Assembly (NCBI RefSeq): GCF_048544455.1
Contig: NC_133535.1
Location: 87,234,120-87,298,119, forward strand
Source of the DNA: Silene latifolia
Lineage: Eukaryota; Streptophyta; Magnoliopsida; Caryophyllales; Caryophyllaceae
DNA length: 64,000 bases
Reading direction: 5' to 3'
The position numbers and the translations under genes were made by a program. The notes under the pieces were generated by a model that saw only the letters and a list, made by a program, of their open reading frames with translations, was not told the origin of the DNA and made no database searches. Shown one piece after another: positions 1 through 12,261 of this stretch; the stretch's first letter is position 1; every line of letters begins with the position of its first letter.

Positions 1-1134
1 AGAAGAAAGGAAGCGAGAATCTGCGCGGCCCTCACGAAGAGGCGCAAAGCAGTGCTGCGTCCCTTCAAGAGGCGCGGCGATTCTTGCGTCCTTTCTCGAC
101 GGTTGTCTTCTGATAATCCGTTAAAAGGGTTTTTAAACAAGGTTTTACAAATCGGTTTTAAGAATAATTTCGACATAAATCTTACAATATTAATTACGAT
201 AATAAAGAACAATAAACAAAAGAAGGATTTACACCCTCAGACTTACATGTTTGACGAAACGAGATGAACTAAGTTAACGTTTAGTGATGCTCGACTCGAA
301 TGTACGACGAAAGTGCCCTCTAGGAGGAAAACGAATAAGATTGATTAATGTTGATTGATGTGGAGTTGGTCAAATTGGTCGGTCATGCAAAACGAGGCTG
401 GTACTCAGAAAGATCCGAGCTTACGTGGTCGAAAGTTCAAGCACGTAGGCGCCAAAAAGTAAGAACGTGGTCTAGAATGCAAAGGGAGAAGAGAAGGGCG
501 GACACTCGCGTGAGAAATATGAGGAATGAAGCTCCCTATTTATACTAATCACGGAATTAGGGTTTAGGAAAGTAGAGAAAGATCCGGAAACAACCGACTT
601 AGGTTAAACACGGAAACTTGGACAAAAAGAAAGCCTAGGGAAACTTGGACAAAAAAAAACCGACTTAGGAGAGAAAGATATAGAACTTTCTGTGAAATAG
701 GCCTGACCCAAAAAAGTCGTTATCACCTCGTAAAACGGGCCTAAAGGCCGGGTTGTCATTTTAACTAAATGAAATGCACATTTTGTAATGTAAACTTTAA
801 GTTTAGCCCAAAGAAGTGACATGGGACTCAAAATGAGATATACCCACAATATTTTATGACATCCTAACCTTAGGTAGACAAGGACATTGCTTTGACTCGG
901 GATTTGACGGTTTTAAGAAATGAAGACGGTTTTTGACCCGGACTCCAAATGTACTCTAATTACTGCCAAAATGACCGTAATGACACCTAGATGACGACTA
1001 TGAGGTAGACACAAGTATTTGAGCTATCACTTGACGATAAACTTATGAATTGTCATAAATCGTTCCGTGTACCAAACATGCGGCCCAATCATCACCGGGT
1101 GGCTTGCGGGAGGTGCAGAAATGAGGTATCTACA
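1..1134 (-). repeat. 3' LTR of element A, partial (cut by window start)
   Basis: This aligns with 19371-20473, the matching part of the 5' LTR. On the minus strand it begins TGTAGATACCTCATTTCTGC at 1134. Differences between the copies are scattered substitutions and short A-run changes. A TATA-like box reads TATAAATAG on the minus strand at 544-536. The left end carries GC-rich repeats built on gaggcgcagc and ctgcgtcc that recur elsewhere in this LTR family. A 66-codon open frame at 348-548 is part of the LTR and is not a gene. Confidence 0.9.
536..544 (-). promoter_or_regulatory. TATA-like box of LTR A
   Basis: The minus strand reads TATAAATAGGGAGC, about 590 bp into the LTR. The right-hand LTR copy has TATAAACAGGGAG at the same place, and element C has TATAAATAGAG. 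This is the likely Pol II promoter that defines the U3/R boundary. Confidence 0.55.
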
Positions 1135-1147
1135 GAGCCCCCATTTT
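1135..1147 (-). other. Polypurine tract of element A
   Basis: The minus strand reads AAAATGGGGGCTC directly before the LTR start TGTAGATACC. Element C has AAAGTGGGGGCTC at 23190-23202. About 200 bp of sequence further inward (1148-1345 here, 22990-23189 in C) is also shared in inverted orientation, which shows A and C are relatives in opposite directions. Confidence 0.85.
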
Positions 1148-3458
1148 GACTGAGGCTTGGACAAGGCAAAAGTCAAAGTATAGCCATCAGGTCAATCGAA
1201 GATTACAACCTGACGACTATGGCGACGCAAGGCGGTTCAAGGGGTCTAAGCCAAGGACCTGTTGTCGGGAACATTTTAGAGTTTGTCGACTATCGGGGAG
1301 GGTCGTTTAAAGTCCATTAGACTACGTAAGGAAGCTCGCCAGCCATAAGAAGAGATCATACCTGAGACTTCTTTCTCGAGATACTTCTGGAGGTGCATAA
1401 GAGCTAAGGTTAAGCGTATGAGCTAAGGTTAAGACCTAAAAGATATATAAGGATTGTGCTAGGGTGTGGGACCCTAAAGGAATGCATCAACGGGAAGGAG
1501 GTCAAATATAAGTTCAACCTAAGGGGTAACCAAGGTTTGGGTATAGGAACTCTAAAAAAAAGTGATCCTAAAGGATTATGATCCTAAAGGGAAAAGGTGC
1601 CTAAAGGAATATGATCCTAAGGGGAAAAGTGTATGAACTCTAGGGAGTTTGGGAACCTAAAAGAAGCTAGGTGTATGATCCTGGGTATACGAACCTAAAA
1701 GGACGACTGGTATGAGAACTTAAAGGCTTGTGAACCTAAGAGGATTTGGGGTTCTAGGGTTAAGTTTAGGAACAACTGGGTTACTAATTCTTATTTTAAA
1801 CGCGTGCGTCAAGGATTTTTGAGGTATGAGAACTCCAAAAGGATTTATGGGTTTATGAACCTAAGGATGTTGGTGTGAGAGCTTAAAGGTTTATGAACCT
1901 AAAGGAAGCTATTTTGGGATCTAAGAATCTAGGGGTAAGAATCCTAACTTTGGATTTTATGGTTTGGGAACTTATGGAGAGCGACCTTTGCCGAACTCCG
2001 AGAGGAAATAATAATATCGAGGGTAGCAGGACGTCGGTAGAAACTGCTGAGGGAAAATCTGCTTGGGTCGGTCTTCAAACAAACTTCGGCAAAACTTGAG
2101 ATTGATGATGAACTCCACGTGTTGAGAGGGACGATTGGCTATCCGGAACTCTCGCTGGGGGAACATAATCGAGGTCGATATCCACGTCTTGAGAGGAACA
2201 ATTGGTTGTCCGGAACTCTCGCTGGGGAACATAATTGAGGTGTGTCGAAACACCTGTCAGAGAGTATTTGCTCGTTGTTGCAAGAAAAGTCTTGATAAAG
2301 TACTGCTTCCGATACTTACCTGCATGGTTAGTAGCCACACAAGAATGCAATCTAATAGGAAAAAAACACGTAACACATACGCATGTAAGCAATTATCACG
2401 TGGACCTCAAATGAGGAAACACATAGGTTTTGCAAAAGTTATTTCTTTTATAGAAGTTATTTAAAACTTGCTTAAAGAAGTTCGTTGTTTGTAATGCGTT
2501 ATGCATATTCAAATGGGCTTTAGACATAGGACTTGACATGACACAGACCTATTAGGACGTGAAATATAGACTTAACTTGGACTGACGCGACACTAATTTA
2601 GGTTTGACGCGACACAGGGATAACTTTGACAGACTTTGTTTAAGTATGCGCAACCCCTAGCCAAGTTTGGGTGACAATGTGTATCAGTTCCAAAGTTAGA
2701 AGAATTGCAAAGGGTGCATATAAATGCAAGGCATGAGCCATGGATCGACTGTTTACTTGGATGTCTTCATCGTTTGCTGTAAAAGAGGTTCCCCTGAGGC
2801 GCGATAAATTCGAGAATCGATCTAAGATCTCTGTTATTGTCCGGACCGAGCACTAGCTTGACTCACATGAGAAAGGACTAAAGGAAGGGTGGCATCTCGG
2901 AAGAGAAGCCCCCTGGATGAGAAGATGACTCTGGAATTTGGTAAAACAGAGACTGGGCGACAATAAGGAGCCCCCAGTATAGAGGTGTAAATGGAGATTT
3001 TAGAAGGGATGTTAATTGAGGTTGGAAGGTTGAAAATTACGATGGTTGATAATTGAGGTGGTTGAAAGTTGTTAATTGAGGTTAAAAGTTGAAAGTGGGG
3101 ATGGTTGTGTCCTTGAGGACTGCCTACGTATTCACGTGAAGTGAAATCAAACCAGATCGTAGTTCTGAGGTTTGGTTGATTTTATTTGGGTGTTGTGGTT
3201 GTTTCCTTCTTGTGTAAGAAAGGACTGCCTACGTATCCATCTGAATAGGTGAAATCAAACCATGCTCGTAGTTTAAGTGTGTGCCTTAGCTTATGTTGTC
3301 AGGACCTTAAAGTGCATGGGTCACAAGGGTAATATTCCTTTGGTGACTCGAAGGACTGATTTGAGATAACTCCCTCTGATCATAGACCAAAGAGGTATAA
3401 CTAATTTTGTAAAAACTTCCTTGTCATATGAGCACACTTAGTGGACCTTAAGGATGAT
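1148..3458 (-). repeat. Repeat-rich non-coding 3' region of element A
   Basis: No credible ORF occurs here. The stretch has three repeat zones. At about 1390-1990 there are many degenerate copies of a short unit built on gaacctaaagg. At 2116-2182 and 2183-2249 there is a 67-bp unit in tandem (ttgagagg...cggaactctcgctgggg). At about 3118-3290 there are two copies of a block starting aggactgcctacgtat and ending aaatcaaacca. Variable tandem arrays between the last ORF and the PPT are a known trait of Tat/Ogre elements and can seed satellite DNA. Confidence 0.7.
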
Positions 3459-3463
3459 ATGGG

Positions 3464-4730
3464 TGAAGGAAATGTAGAATCATATACATACTAACATACT
3501 CAAATATGTCTAAATTAATTTGTCATAAAATTAAAACGGATTTTATGCATGCAAACAATAATAAAATAGAGGAGAAATCATGTCCTTACATTGATGATTT
3601 CGGTTAAATGGGCACAAGAGAGATCACCTTTCTCTCTTGTTCTTGAGCTTTTCCTTATGGAAGAACAAGATCCAAGTGTAGGATCTCTCCCTAAGCTTTA
3701 TACCCAAGGCTTTCTCTTAATTTAATTAATATTACAAATACTAGTATAATATTAATCAAGTAGAAAATTGAACCAAAATATTTATAAAACACTTATATAT
3801 TTCGGTTTTTGGGAGGAAGAAGATGGGAGTTTTTATCTCTCTAAAAACTCTTATTTTAGATTGTGTGTAGAATGAATAATACAACCATAACATTATAGTG
3901 TATATGTCAAAAATAAGAGGAAAAACCAAGTGGTTTTTTCCTCTCTAAAAAACCGGCCAAGAGGAGGTGGAGATGAGCCAATGCATGGACTCATTTGTCT
4001 TCACAATGCACCATAGGCTTGCATGGCTACTAAAGCAAAACAATCATTATGTTTAGCTACTAATTAAACAATTAATTAGCTTAAAAACTCCTCCAATTTT
4101 CGGCACTTTTAGTTAATATGGATTCCATATTAATTTTGTCAATTGTCAATATGTTACATGTCACATGTCACATAAACTTGTTATGTATTTTTATCATATT
4201 AAAAATCAACGTATTAATAAAAATACGTCACATACAAAAATCGACTTAGTAATTTCATAATTACTTGTGCCAAAAAATTTTACCAATTATAAATTACAAC
4301 CGATTGTATTTATAACAATTCATTCAAATTTAATTGTTACATTAAACAATTATTTCATCCGAGTAATCATACAATTCAATTACTCAGACCGTATCTTATT
4401 TAATCACATTTCAATATGATACGTAAATTTTACTTCCAAAATCGTCCGTCAATTTTCAAGTAATTTAATTAACTCGTAACATTATACGATTAATTAAATA
4501 ATCAATTAAGAGTGTTGCCCTATAGGTATGACCTAGGGGGTCAACTCGATCACCACCGTCACACACGATGTAATGTCAAACTCTAGTCGACCAATCATTA
4601 CCGATATATGTTGACCATTTGATAACAAAAATTACTTCCCAATTGTATTCTATATAATGAGATTTAAACATGTGATCATCATGATCAACAGTCGTGATCG
4701 CATTATTGTCGGAGGACACATATTCCAACA
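3464..4730 (-). repeat. 3' LTR of the gag-only copia element
   Basis: This is a 1267-bp direct repeat of 10986-12256. The minus strand starts TGTTGGAATATGTGTCC and ends CATTTCCTTCA. The copies are almost identical except for a cluster of differences at 4545-4640. A diverged copy of the same LTR lies on the plus strand at 57074-58339. Confidence 0.92.
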
Positions 4731-7700
4731 ATCTCCCACTTGTCCTCGACAAGTGTGCGTCACCAATTCTCTTGTCCTATTACTATCTCCCACTCAATGC
4801 AAGGTGTCTTTCAGGTCGTACTTGCAAGTGATCATATCGAGAGTGGTTTCCTCGATCTGGAGAATAACTGTTTGACCGGACTTCTCTATCATAGATACTT
4901 TCCGAGCGTGGCCACGCATTTCCAGTTCATTACTCCTCGAGTGGCCCTGAGATATTTTTATAACCCTGACTAGGGGTGGACAATTCCTATCGCACTCATT
5001 CCCTTCGACTAGCCACAGCCATCATAACCCAAAATATGCCCATTTGACCCCATTTACGAAGGTCGTAGTAACACAAATCAAAGTTAATCAAATCGTGCCA
5101 TCTTGGGCGAATAGTCTTTAGTCAAAAGAATCGACTCATTCGAATACTATAGTAGCTCTCGCCACGACCAGGCTAAATAAATTTGCCAGAACTCTATAAG
5201 CGGTCATTAGGCCCGACAAAATGTTCCTAACAGTCTGCCTATGTGATCGATTAGTCATCTCACATGACTCTATGACACTTGAACTTGCCATCAATCGCAT
5301 CACACTCTAGTCACTTCGAGACGTCACCTCATACAAGTAACTATGGGCAAAAACAATGTTAATCCATGTTCACTTTAACGGGGTTCAATTGTCTCTACAA
5401 CCCGTTTGGATATAACAAGGTACAAGGTGAGTTAATAATAACTCAAACGACAAATGTCGACATCACACTCGGGTAGTCAATATCATATTACAACCTTGTG
5501 ATGTATATCATAAGTGTAAACACTCATTGACTGCAATAGAAGTTTAACATCCCATGTGTCCATGTGTTCAAACTTCTTACACTTGCAATCTCCTTCACAT
5601 TCATGTTCTCTCTCATAGCATGAATCTTACCAAGTACACATCAAGGTTCTCGACCTTGGTTTTGGTTCTTTAACTTGAAAGAACTTTCTTATCGATCATC
5701 TCATAACGAACGAATTTGCGATGAATAATACAACTTGTACTGATCAAGTACCCCATTCACATACAATGCACTAGGTATATGTTTTGTAGAATCTTGTAAC
5801 AATTGACAAGATTATTAGCTTAGCACTTCTCACAAGTCCTAGCTTAATTAGGAAAGATTATCTTTGAATAACTTCTTATTCAACCAAGCATCTTTCCAAA
5901 AACTTCTTATTTCTCTTTCTAGGCTTGAAAGATTTGGGATTCTCATAAATCCTCATATGTGCTCGGATTTTCTACAATATGTGCAACCTCTTATCACATA
6001 ATGGAGTATTCCGTTAAACACCGAAATCGCTCATCGGATTCTTCTTGAGAATTCATGACGTTTCTATTATGGCTCACCAATCAATCATCATGCTCTTATG
6101 CATATGATTCATAATTGGACATGTACATGATTATTCTAATGGCGGAAACATTAGTTACTAATAATTATGAGATCAACCGTTAAATGGGTTCTATGGACGA
6201 CCATGATCGCTAATGGTAATTCCATTTTCATTCATATGAATAACCTATGTGTATGTTGATGTGATGTGTATCTCTTAATACTAATCCAACATCCCTGATG
6301 TAATTGGATTCATCATAGTCCATTTTCATCCAGAATTGAAAACTCAAAGGCTTCTTTATGAAAGAAGGTATTAGCTCGTCATTCTTTAATGAGTGATGAG
6401 TTGTAAACATTCAAAGGATGATAGCTCCCACTAAATTCCATGTCTTCACATGAGAATTTCCTAACTCCCACTCAATTCTACACATTTCGAAATTGACTTC
6501 TCAATCGAAATTTATCAAGAATTGAAATATAAATTGCATTGCCAAGTTATTAGGATAAAACCATATATGTTCCCATCATATCCTTTCAAAATGCCTATTT
6601 TGAAGTGGTCTTATCTTAACCTTACGGAAAGAGATTTTAAATCTCCAACACACTCATGTCATAATGATGTGTAGTAATGTCATTTTCAAATATAAACAAT
6701 ATTTAGAATACATCCTTCGCAAATACCCTTTTGGAAGGAGGTTTAACCATTTCATAGTGAGGTTAAGCATGACATCTGCGTGGTTAAAACTTTGGCCATT
6801 GAAGATATCGGTATATCAATCCTTGCAACTCGATCATAACTAGTATGTTACTATGATTCATTTAGGCTCTTAAGTAAATCTCAAGGTTGAAACTATTGGT
6901 CAAATGTTTCATAAACTTAGTCAAAAACTTGTTAAGACTTTACATTAGTCATTTTTCTTCCAAAACTTTCTTTTGGTCTCCTCGTGTAGTTATTTTGAGA
7001 ATATTCTTTTATGATTACTACACTTGGTCTCTTTAGTCCTATAGAACTAACTTGAAACCATAGATCTCATCTATTCGGCATACTATGTAAATAGATACAC
7101 CTTCATTCAAATCATTTTCTCTTGCGTAGATCTTCATATACACAAAAACACAATTTGATCTTTGTCTTGTGTGTTGTGTCCTCATTTTTCTCCCACTCTA
7201 TCTTTAGAATAAATACACTAAACATTCAAAGATAGCATATGAGACACAAATTAATGATGTTGAATTATAAGGAGAACTATCTCATAGATAGACTAATAGT
7301 TATTGTTTTCATATGTGTACTTGGTGATTGACATACCTTTAGGAGAGTTCATAGACTCAGAATCACTTTATAAATGATCATACACAAGCCTTAAGCATGT
7401 GGACATATAATGAAACCCGTCATTATAATTGTCTATTAGATCACCTTTAAGTGAATAATCTTATGTTTCAAAACGCAAGCATTTAAAGATGAAATTTTAG
7501 AACATAAAGGATAAATGATAAAAACGGGTGACTTGGGTTGCAAACCAAGTCACCATCATCCAAAATACAACCCATTATCCAAAATACTTTTCCATGTCGA
7601 ACATGGAAACTTAAAGTTCTAAAAATTCAAAACATAACTTAAAATAAGACAATGAAAAACAAAGCTCCACAAAAGCTATCCTTAGCTTCTCCATGGTTTC
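4731..7700 (-). other. Non-coding region between gag stop and 3' LTR of the copia element
   Basis: This AT-rich 3 kb block has no ORF over 60 codons and no copia pol motif that I can see. Next to the LTR (4731-4755) the minus strand reads gacaagtgggagat, a probable PPT. The length and lack of coding match other gag-only elements. The function, if any, is unknown. Confidence 0.6.
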
Positions 7701-8731
7701 TCATGCTTGCTTTTCTTTTCCCTTGTCTTTGCTTGGTGGAGGCCCTATTTACAATAAAAAGGGGAGATACATTATCACAACTTTGCATCATAATACCATA
7801 GTTGAATTAGAAACATAAAAGAAGGTTAGTCATTTACCTACTGGAGTGATCTTTCCAGCTTTGATATCACCAAGGTATTTGGAACAATTTCTTTTCCAAT
7901 GTCCCATGCCATTATAATAATGGCATTTATCAAGAGGACCCTTCTTGACTTTGGAGGTGCTAGCTTCACAAGACTTAGCTTTGGTGAATGTGGGAGCTTG
8001 CTTTTTACCCTTTCTTCCACTCTTCTTGAACTACCCCTTACTCTTTGTGCTTATGTTAAGCACATCCTTGGGAGGGTTCACATTTAACCCCATGTCCCTC
8101 TCGGCTTGCACAAGTAACTTGTGCAACTCCTCAAGAGACACATCCTTGTCTTGCATGTTGAAATTCACCCGGAATTGCACATATGCCTTGACTTTGGACA
8201 AGGAGTGTAGAATCCTATCTACGATGAGTTCTTTGGGGATTTCAACCTTTTGAATTTTCAAGGTCTCGACAAGCTCCATGAGTTTGAGCACATGAGGGCT
8301 AACCTTTTGGCCCTCTTTGAAGTCGAGATCAAAGAATGCCGCGCCGCCTCATATTGGACGATCCGCGGAGTTTGTGAAAACATGGTCACAAGTTTGGAGT
8401 AAATCTCATTAGCATTGCCCATTTTGAAGGCTCTCCTTTGGAGGTCCGCCTCCATCGCAAATATCAAGACATTTTTCATTGCGGTGGACTCCTTTTGGTA
8501 AGTCTCATAGGCTTCCCTAGTGGCCGCGGTGGACCTAGTGGAGGGTTCGGGTGGAGAGGCCTCGGTAAGGTAACGAAGCTTGTCGTCACCTTCGGCGGCT
8601 AATTTGAGTTGGGCATCCCATTCGGAGAAATTTGACCCATTCTTTTCAAGTTTACATCGATCCATAAAGGATCGGAGCCAAGACGAACTAGCGAGTGGTG
8701 TAGCATTAGGAGTTGGTGTTGGTGTTGCCAT
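7701..8731 (-). pseudogene. gag: Copia-type gag (nucleocapsid), one frameshift and one nonsense codon, probable intron
   Basis: Gag packages element RNA into particles. The minus-strand start at 8731 opens an Ala/Pro/Thr-rich N-terminus (MATPTPTP...). The UBN2-type copia gag core follows, with the typical segments AFKMGNANEIYSKL and YEAARH. The frame shifts near 8338-8345 (a base appears lost in gaggcggcgcgg). It continues through LEELHKLLVQAERDMGLNV, hits a TAG at 8033-8031, then runs to a zinc knuckle at about 7920-7875 reading CHYYNGMGHWKRNC. That is C-X2-Y-X4-H-X4-C, with the usual second cysteine replaced by tyrosine. A 93-bp GT..AG intron (7837-7745) joins the next exon in frame to a Lys-rich tail ending KEKQA and a TGA at 7701-7703. 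The damage implies this copy no longer makes full-length Gag. Confidence 0.75.
7745..7837 (-). other. Probable intron in copia gag
   Basis: The minus-strand donor is CCAGTAG|GTAAATG and the acceptor is TTGTAAATAG|GGCCTCC, 93 bp apart. The intron contains in-frame stops. Removing it keeps the zinc-knuckle frame open into a short Pro/Lys-rich tail that ends at a stop. The boundaries are inferred from sequence alone. Confidence 0.5.
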
Positions 8732-10971
8732 TTGTTATGAAAAAGAAGTGGTCTACAAAACAAAATATAAGGAGTAAAACAAATGTCGTTTTAATAATAC
8801 TCGTAAAAATGTATGATTTAAACAAGTTTTATGCATTTTTCTAGTGACCTCTACCCAACTAGATAAATGATTCCAAGACCCAAATTCATATCGACTTAGG
8901 CACGGGGTAGCCGATGAAACCTTTATCAATATAACTCGGTGGATTAACTTTTTAATCGATTCTACTTTTAGAACTCTTGGTCGATAAAATTACTCTAATA
9001 TTTATCTATAGCCCAAAACACATCAACAAGGGCACGGGGTAGCCGATGAAACCCTTATCAATTACTTTTGTTGAGTTCAATCCAAATTTCGAATAAATGT
9101 GTCCATTATCCAAACCCACATTAACTTAGGCACGGGGTAGCCGATGAAACCCTCATCAACATGAATTCGGTGGATTAGACATTTATCACCCACTTCCCCT
9201 ACGTAACAAGGTTTGTACCCCGGGGTAGCCGAGTGCACTCCCTCGCGAAATAGGTTTTCATGGTTTCTACTATTTGGTAAGGCTATGTCTCAATTAATTG
9301 TTTTAGCGAGAGGTCATGTCAATTTATTATCTATCACGTTTTAAGTGAACTAAAGCGGTGAACTACGATAATTTGAATTGACACGGTCGATAAACTCGAT
9401 AAAATAAGGATGCATGTTTTAGTTATGGCGATTTAGCGATGCATGTGACATAAAATAAAAAAGCAAGCATAAAGATAAATAAATCCTAGTATGGCCTTTC
9501 CTAAAATAGAAAACTATTTATCTATTACATATTCGGAAACCAACTCCATTGGTCCCTTGAACTTCGGTTGTTTCACGCATCTCGAGGTAACACCGTCTTT
9601 ATGTATCGCCATTCTTGAAGAAATCCGTCTTTGGGTACTCCGGAATGAATAAAATTACATGACAAATTACATAATTTCCTATTATTTATTTGTGACTAAA
9701 ATAAAATAAATCTATTAAATTACAAAACGGTGATACGAGATCACAATAAAAATTACAACCGAATCGATATTCCCATACATTTCGGGAAATACCAATTAAA
9801 ATCTAAGGCCATACTAAGTAAAATTACATAATTCAAAATTACATAAATTAAAATTATGACAATCATAAAGAAAATGCAGCATTATAATATGTATGAACAT
9901 GCTCAATTTTATGCTAAATCGCCTTTAAATAGCCAATATCGTATATTACTCGGTTTTACGGACGCGTGATTTCAACATTTTATAATCACAAAAATACATA
10001 AACTCATATTTATGCATAAGTTAATTACCCTAACCTCTTAGGACTCAAAACTTAGTCTTCACTAATAATTTGACCATAATTAACCTTTATTTACAAAATT
10101 GTTCATAAATGGACCAAAATTACAAAATAAGCTATTAAACTTCAAATAAATCACAAAATTTCAAATAAATTCAAAATTTGAAATTTAAACTCATGAACAT
10201 TCTGGAAAAATTCCATGACACTCATAATGTTCAAAATCTCAGGTTAAAAATTTCGAAAAATTTACCGGAAAAACAATGTTGCGGTTTATCGATTTTTAAT
10301 AAAATAATCATAAAAATATGGAAAAATTATTTTCACTAACTTTTCAATTTTAGATCTGAAAAAGATAATAAAATGCAACATTAGACGTTTTTCCTAAGTC
10401 ATAGATTATGTTTTATTAATTTTCACTAATAATGTCACTATTTATGCTATTTTTCTTCAAAAATCCATAAATCATGCAAAAAGACTTCTTTATAGCCAAT
10501 TATTTTACACACATCTTGTAAAATTGCATGTGACAACATATTAATTTTCTATGACCAGATTCGAAATTTAACTCATATTAACCTATTTTTCACCTAAATC
10601 CGAATTTAATAATGAAAAATTCATTTTTCGAGCATAACAAGTCCAAAAATTATGAAAAATTACAGGTTATCTCAAAATAATATATGTAACAACATATCCA
10701 AAAACCAACTGAAAATTCGAAGTATAGCTAATTTTAGACCAAAAATGACATTTTTACTCATAAAATCACATTTAAATGTCATTATAGTGAAATATGAACA
10801 ATAAAAATCCGTAAAATTAACCAAAATATCCTAAAACATTTTAGGACCAGAAATATTAACATGCATGCATGGAATTCGTGATATCTCATAATAACACAAA
10901 TTTTACAAATTTTATTTGTTATTCTTATAACTCGGAAAAACTTTTAACCAATTTGCATGCAAACAACCGTG
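8732..10971 (-). other. Long leader of the copia element between PBS and gag
   Basis: This is AT-rich and has no ORF. It contains a cluster of four repeats sharing the core ggcacggggtagccgatgaa (8899-8921, about 9031-9053, 9129-9151, and a degenerate copy near 9219), spaced roughly 90-130 bp apart. The rest (9240-10970) shows no structure I can name. Confidence 0.6.
8870..9240 (-). repeat. Four-copy leader repeat of the copia element
   Basis: Each unit has an AT-rich spacer, the core cggggtagccgatgaaacc, and then a segment like tcaacatgaattcggtggatta. The unit length varies (about 132, 98 and 91 bp). The conserved GC-rich core in an AT-rich leader suggests RNA structure or a packaging or translation signal, but this is inference. 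Confidence 0.65.
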
Positions 10972-10983
10972 GCTCTGATACCG
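10972..10983 (-). other. PBS of the copia element
   Basis: The minus strand reads CGGTATCAGAGC two bases after the LTR end, matching the initiator tRNA-Met site TGGTATCAGAGC at 11 of 12 positions. It fixes the right-hand LTR as the 5' LTR. Confidence 0.85.
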
Positions 10984-10985
10984 AT

Positions 10986-12256
10986 TGAAGGAAATGTAGA
11001 ATCATATACATACTAACATACTCAAATATGTCTAAATTAATTTGTCATAAAATTAAAACGGATTTTATGCATGCAAACAATAATAAAATAGAGGAGAAAT
11101 CATGTCCTTACATTGATGATTTCGGTTAAATGGGCACAAGAGAGATCACCTTTCTCTCTTGTTCTTGAGCTTTTCCTTATGGAAGAACAAGATCCAAGTG
11201 TAGGATCTCTCCCTAAGCTTTATACCCAAGGCTTTCTCTTAATTTAATTAATATTACAAATACTAGTATAATATTAATCAAGTAGAAAATTGAACCAAAA
11301 TATTTATAAAACACTTATATATTTCGGTTTTTGGGAGGAAGAAGATGGGAGTTTTTATCTCTCTAAAAACTCTTATTTTAGATTGTGTGTAGAATGAATA
11401 ATACAACCATAACATTATAGTGTATATGTCAAAAATAAGAGGAAAAACCAAGTGGTTTTTTCCTCTCTAAAAAACCGGCCAAGAGGAGGTGGAGATGAGC
11501 CAATGCATGGACTCATTTGTCTTCACAATGCACCATAGGCTTGCATGGCTACTAAAGCAAAACAATCATTATGTTTAGCTACTAATTAAACAATTAATTA
11601 GCTTAAAAACTCCTCCAATTTTCGGCACTTTTAGTTAATATGGATTCCATATTAATTTTGTCAATTGTCAATATGTTACATGTCACATGTCACATAAACT
11701 TGTTATGTATTTTTATCATATTAAAAATCAACGTATTAATAAAAATACGTCACATACAAAAATCGACTTAGTAATTTCATAATTACTTGTGCCAAAAAAT
11801 TTTACCAATTATAAATTACAACCGATTGTATTTATAACAATTCATTCAAATTTAATTGTTACATTAAACAATTATTTCATCCGAGTAATCATACAATTCA
11901 ATTACTCAGACCGTATCTTATTTAATCACATTTCAATATGATACGTAAATTTTACTTCCAAAATCGTCCGTCAATTTTCAAGTAATTTAATTAACTCGTA
12001 ACATTATACGATTAATTAAATAATCAATTAAGAGTGTTGCCCTATAGGTATGACCTAGGGGGTCAACTGATCACCACCGCAAATCACAGACAAGTAATGT
12101 CAAACTCTAGTCAGCCAATCATTACCGATATATGTTGACCAGTTGACAGTAACAAAATTACTTCCCAATTGTATTCTATATAATGAGATTTAAACATGTG
12201 ATCATCATGATCAACAGTCGTGATCGCATTATTGTCGGAGGACACATATTCCAACA
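10986..12256 (-). repeat. 5' LTR of the gag-only copia element
   Basis: This is the 1271-bp partner of 3464-4730, flanked on the right by the TSD atggg (12257-12261). The near identity implies recent insertion. Confidence 0.92.
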
Positions 12257-12261
12257 ATGGG

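Larger units (their letters stand above)
3464..12256 (-). mobile_element. Ty1/copia-type element carrying only gag (TR-GAG-like)
   Basis: This 8.8 kb element is complete, with TSD atggg at 3459-3463 and 12257-12261 proving insertion into element A. The LTRs (3464-4730 and 10986-12256) are nearly identical, begin TGTTGGAATATG on the minus strand and end in TTCA. The PBS resembles the initiator tRNA-Met site. The only recognisable coding region is a copia-type gag (8731-7701, minus). The 3 kb between gag and the 3' LTR shows no protease, integrase, reverse transcriptase or RNase H motifs in any frame. Terminal repeats plus gag alone is the architecture called TR-GAG. It would depend on enzymes supplied by another copia element. 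Confidence 0.85.

Noticed and set aside
348..548. 66-codon ORF, nearly identical at 348-548 and 19689-19889
   Set aside because: Both copies are in the two LTRs of element A, so the identity reflects LTR duplication; no domain is visible.
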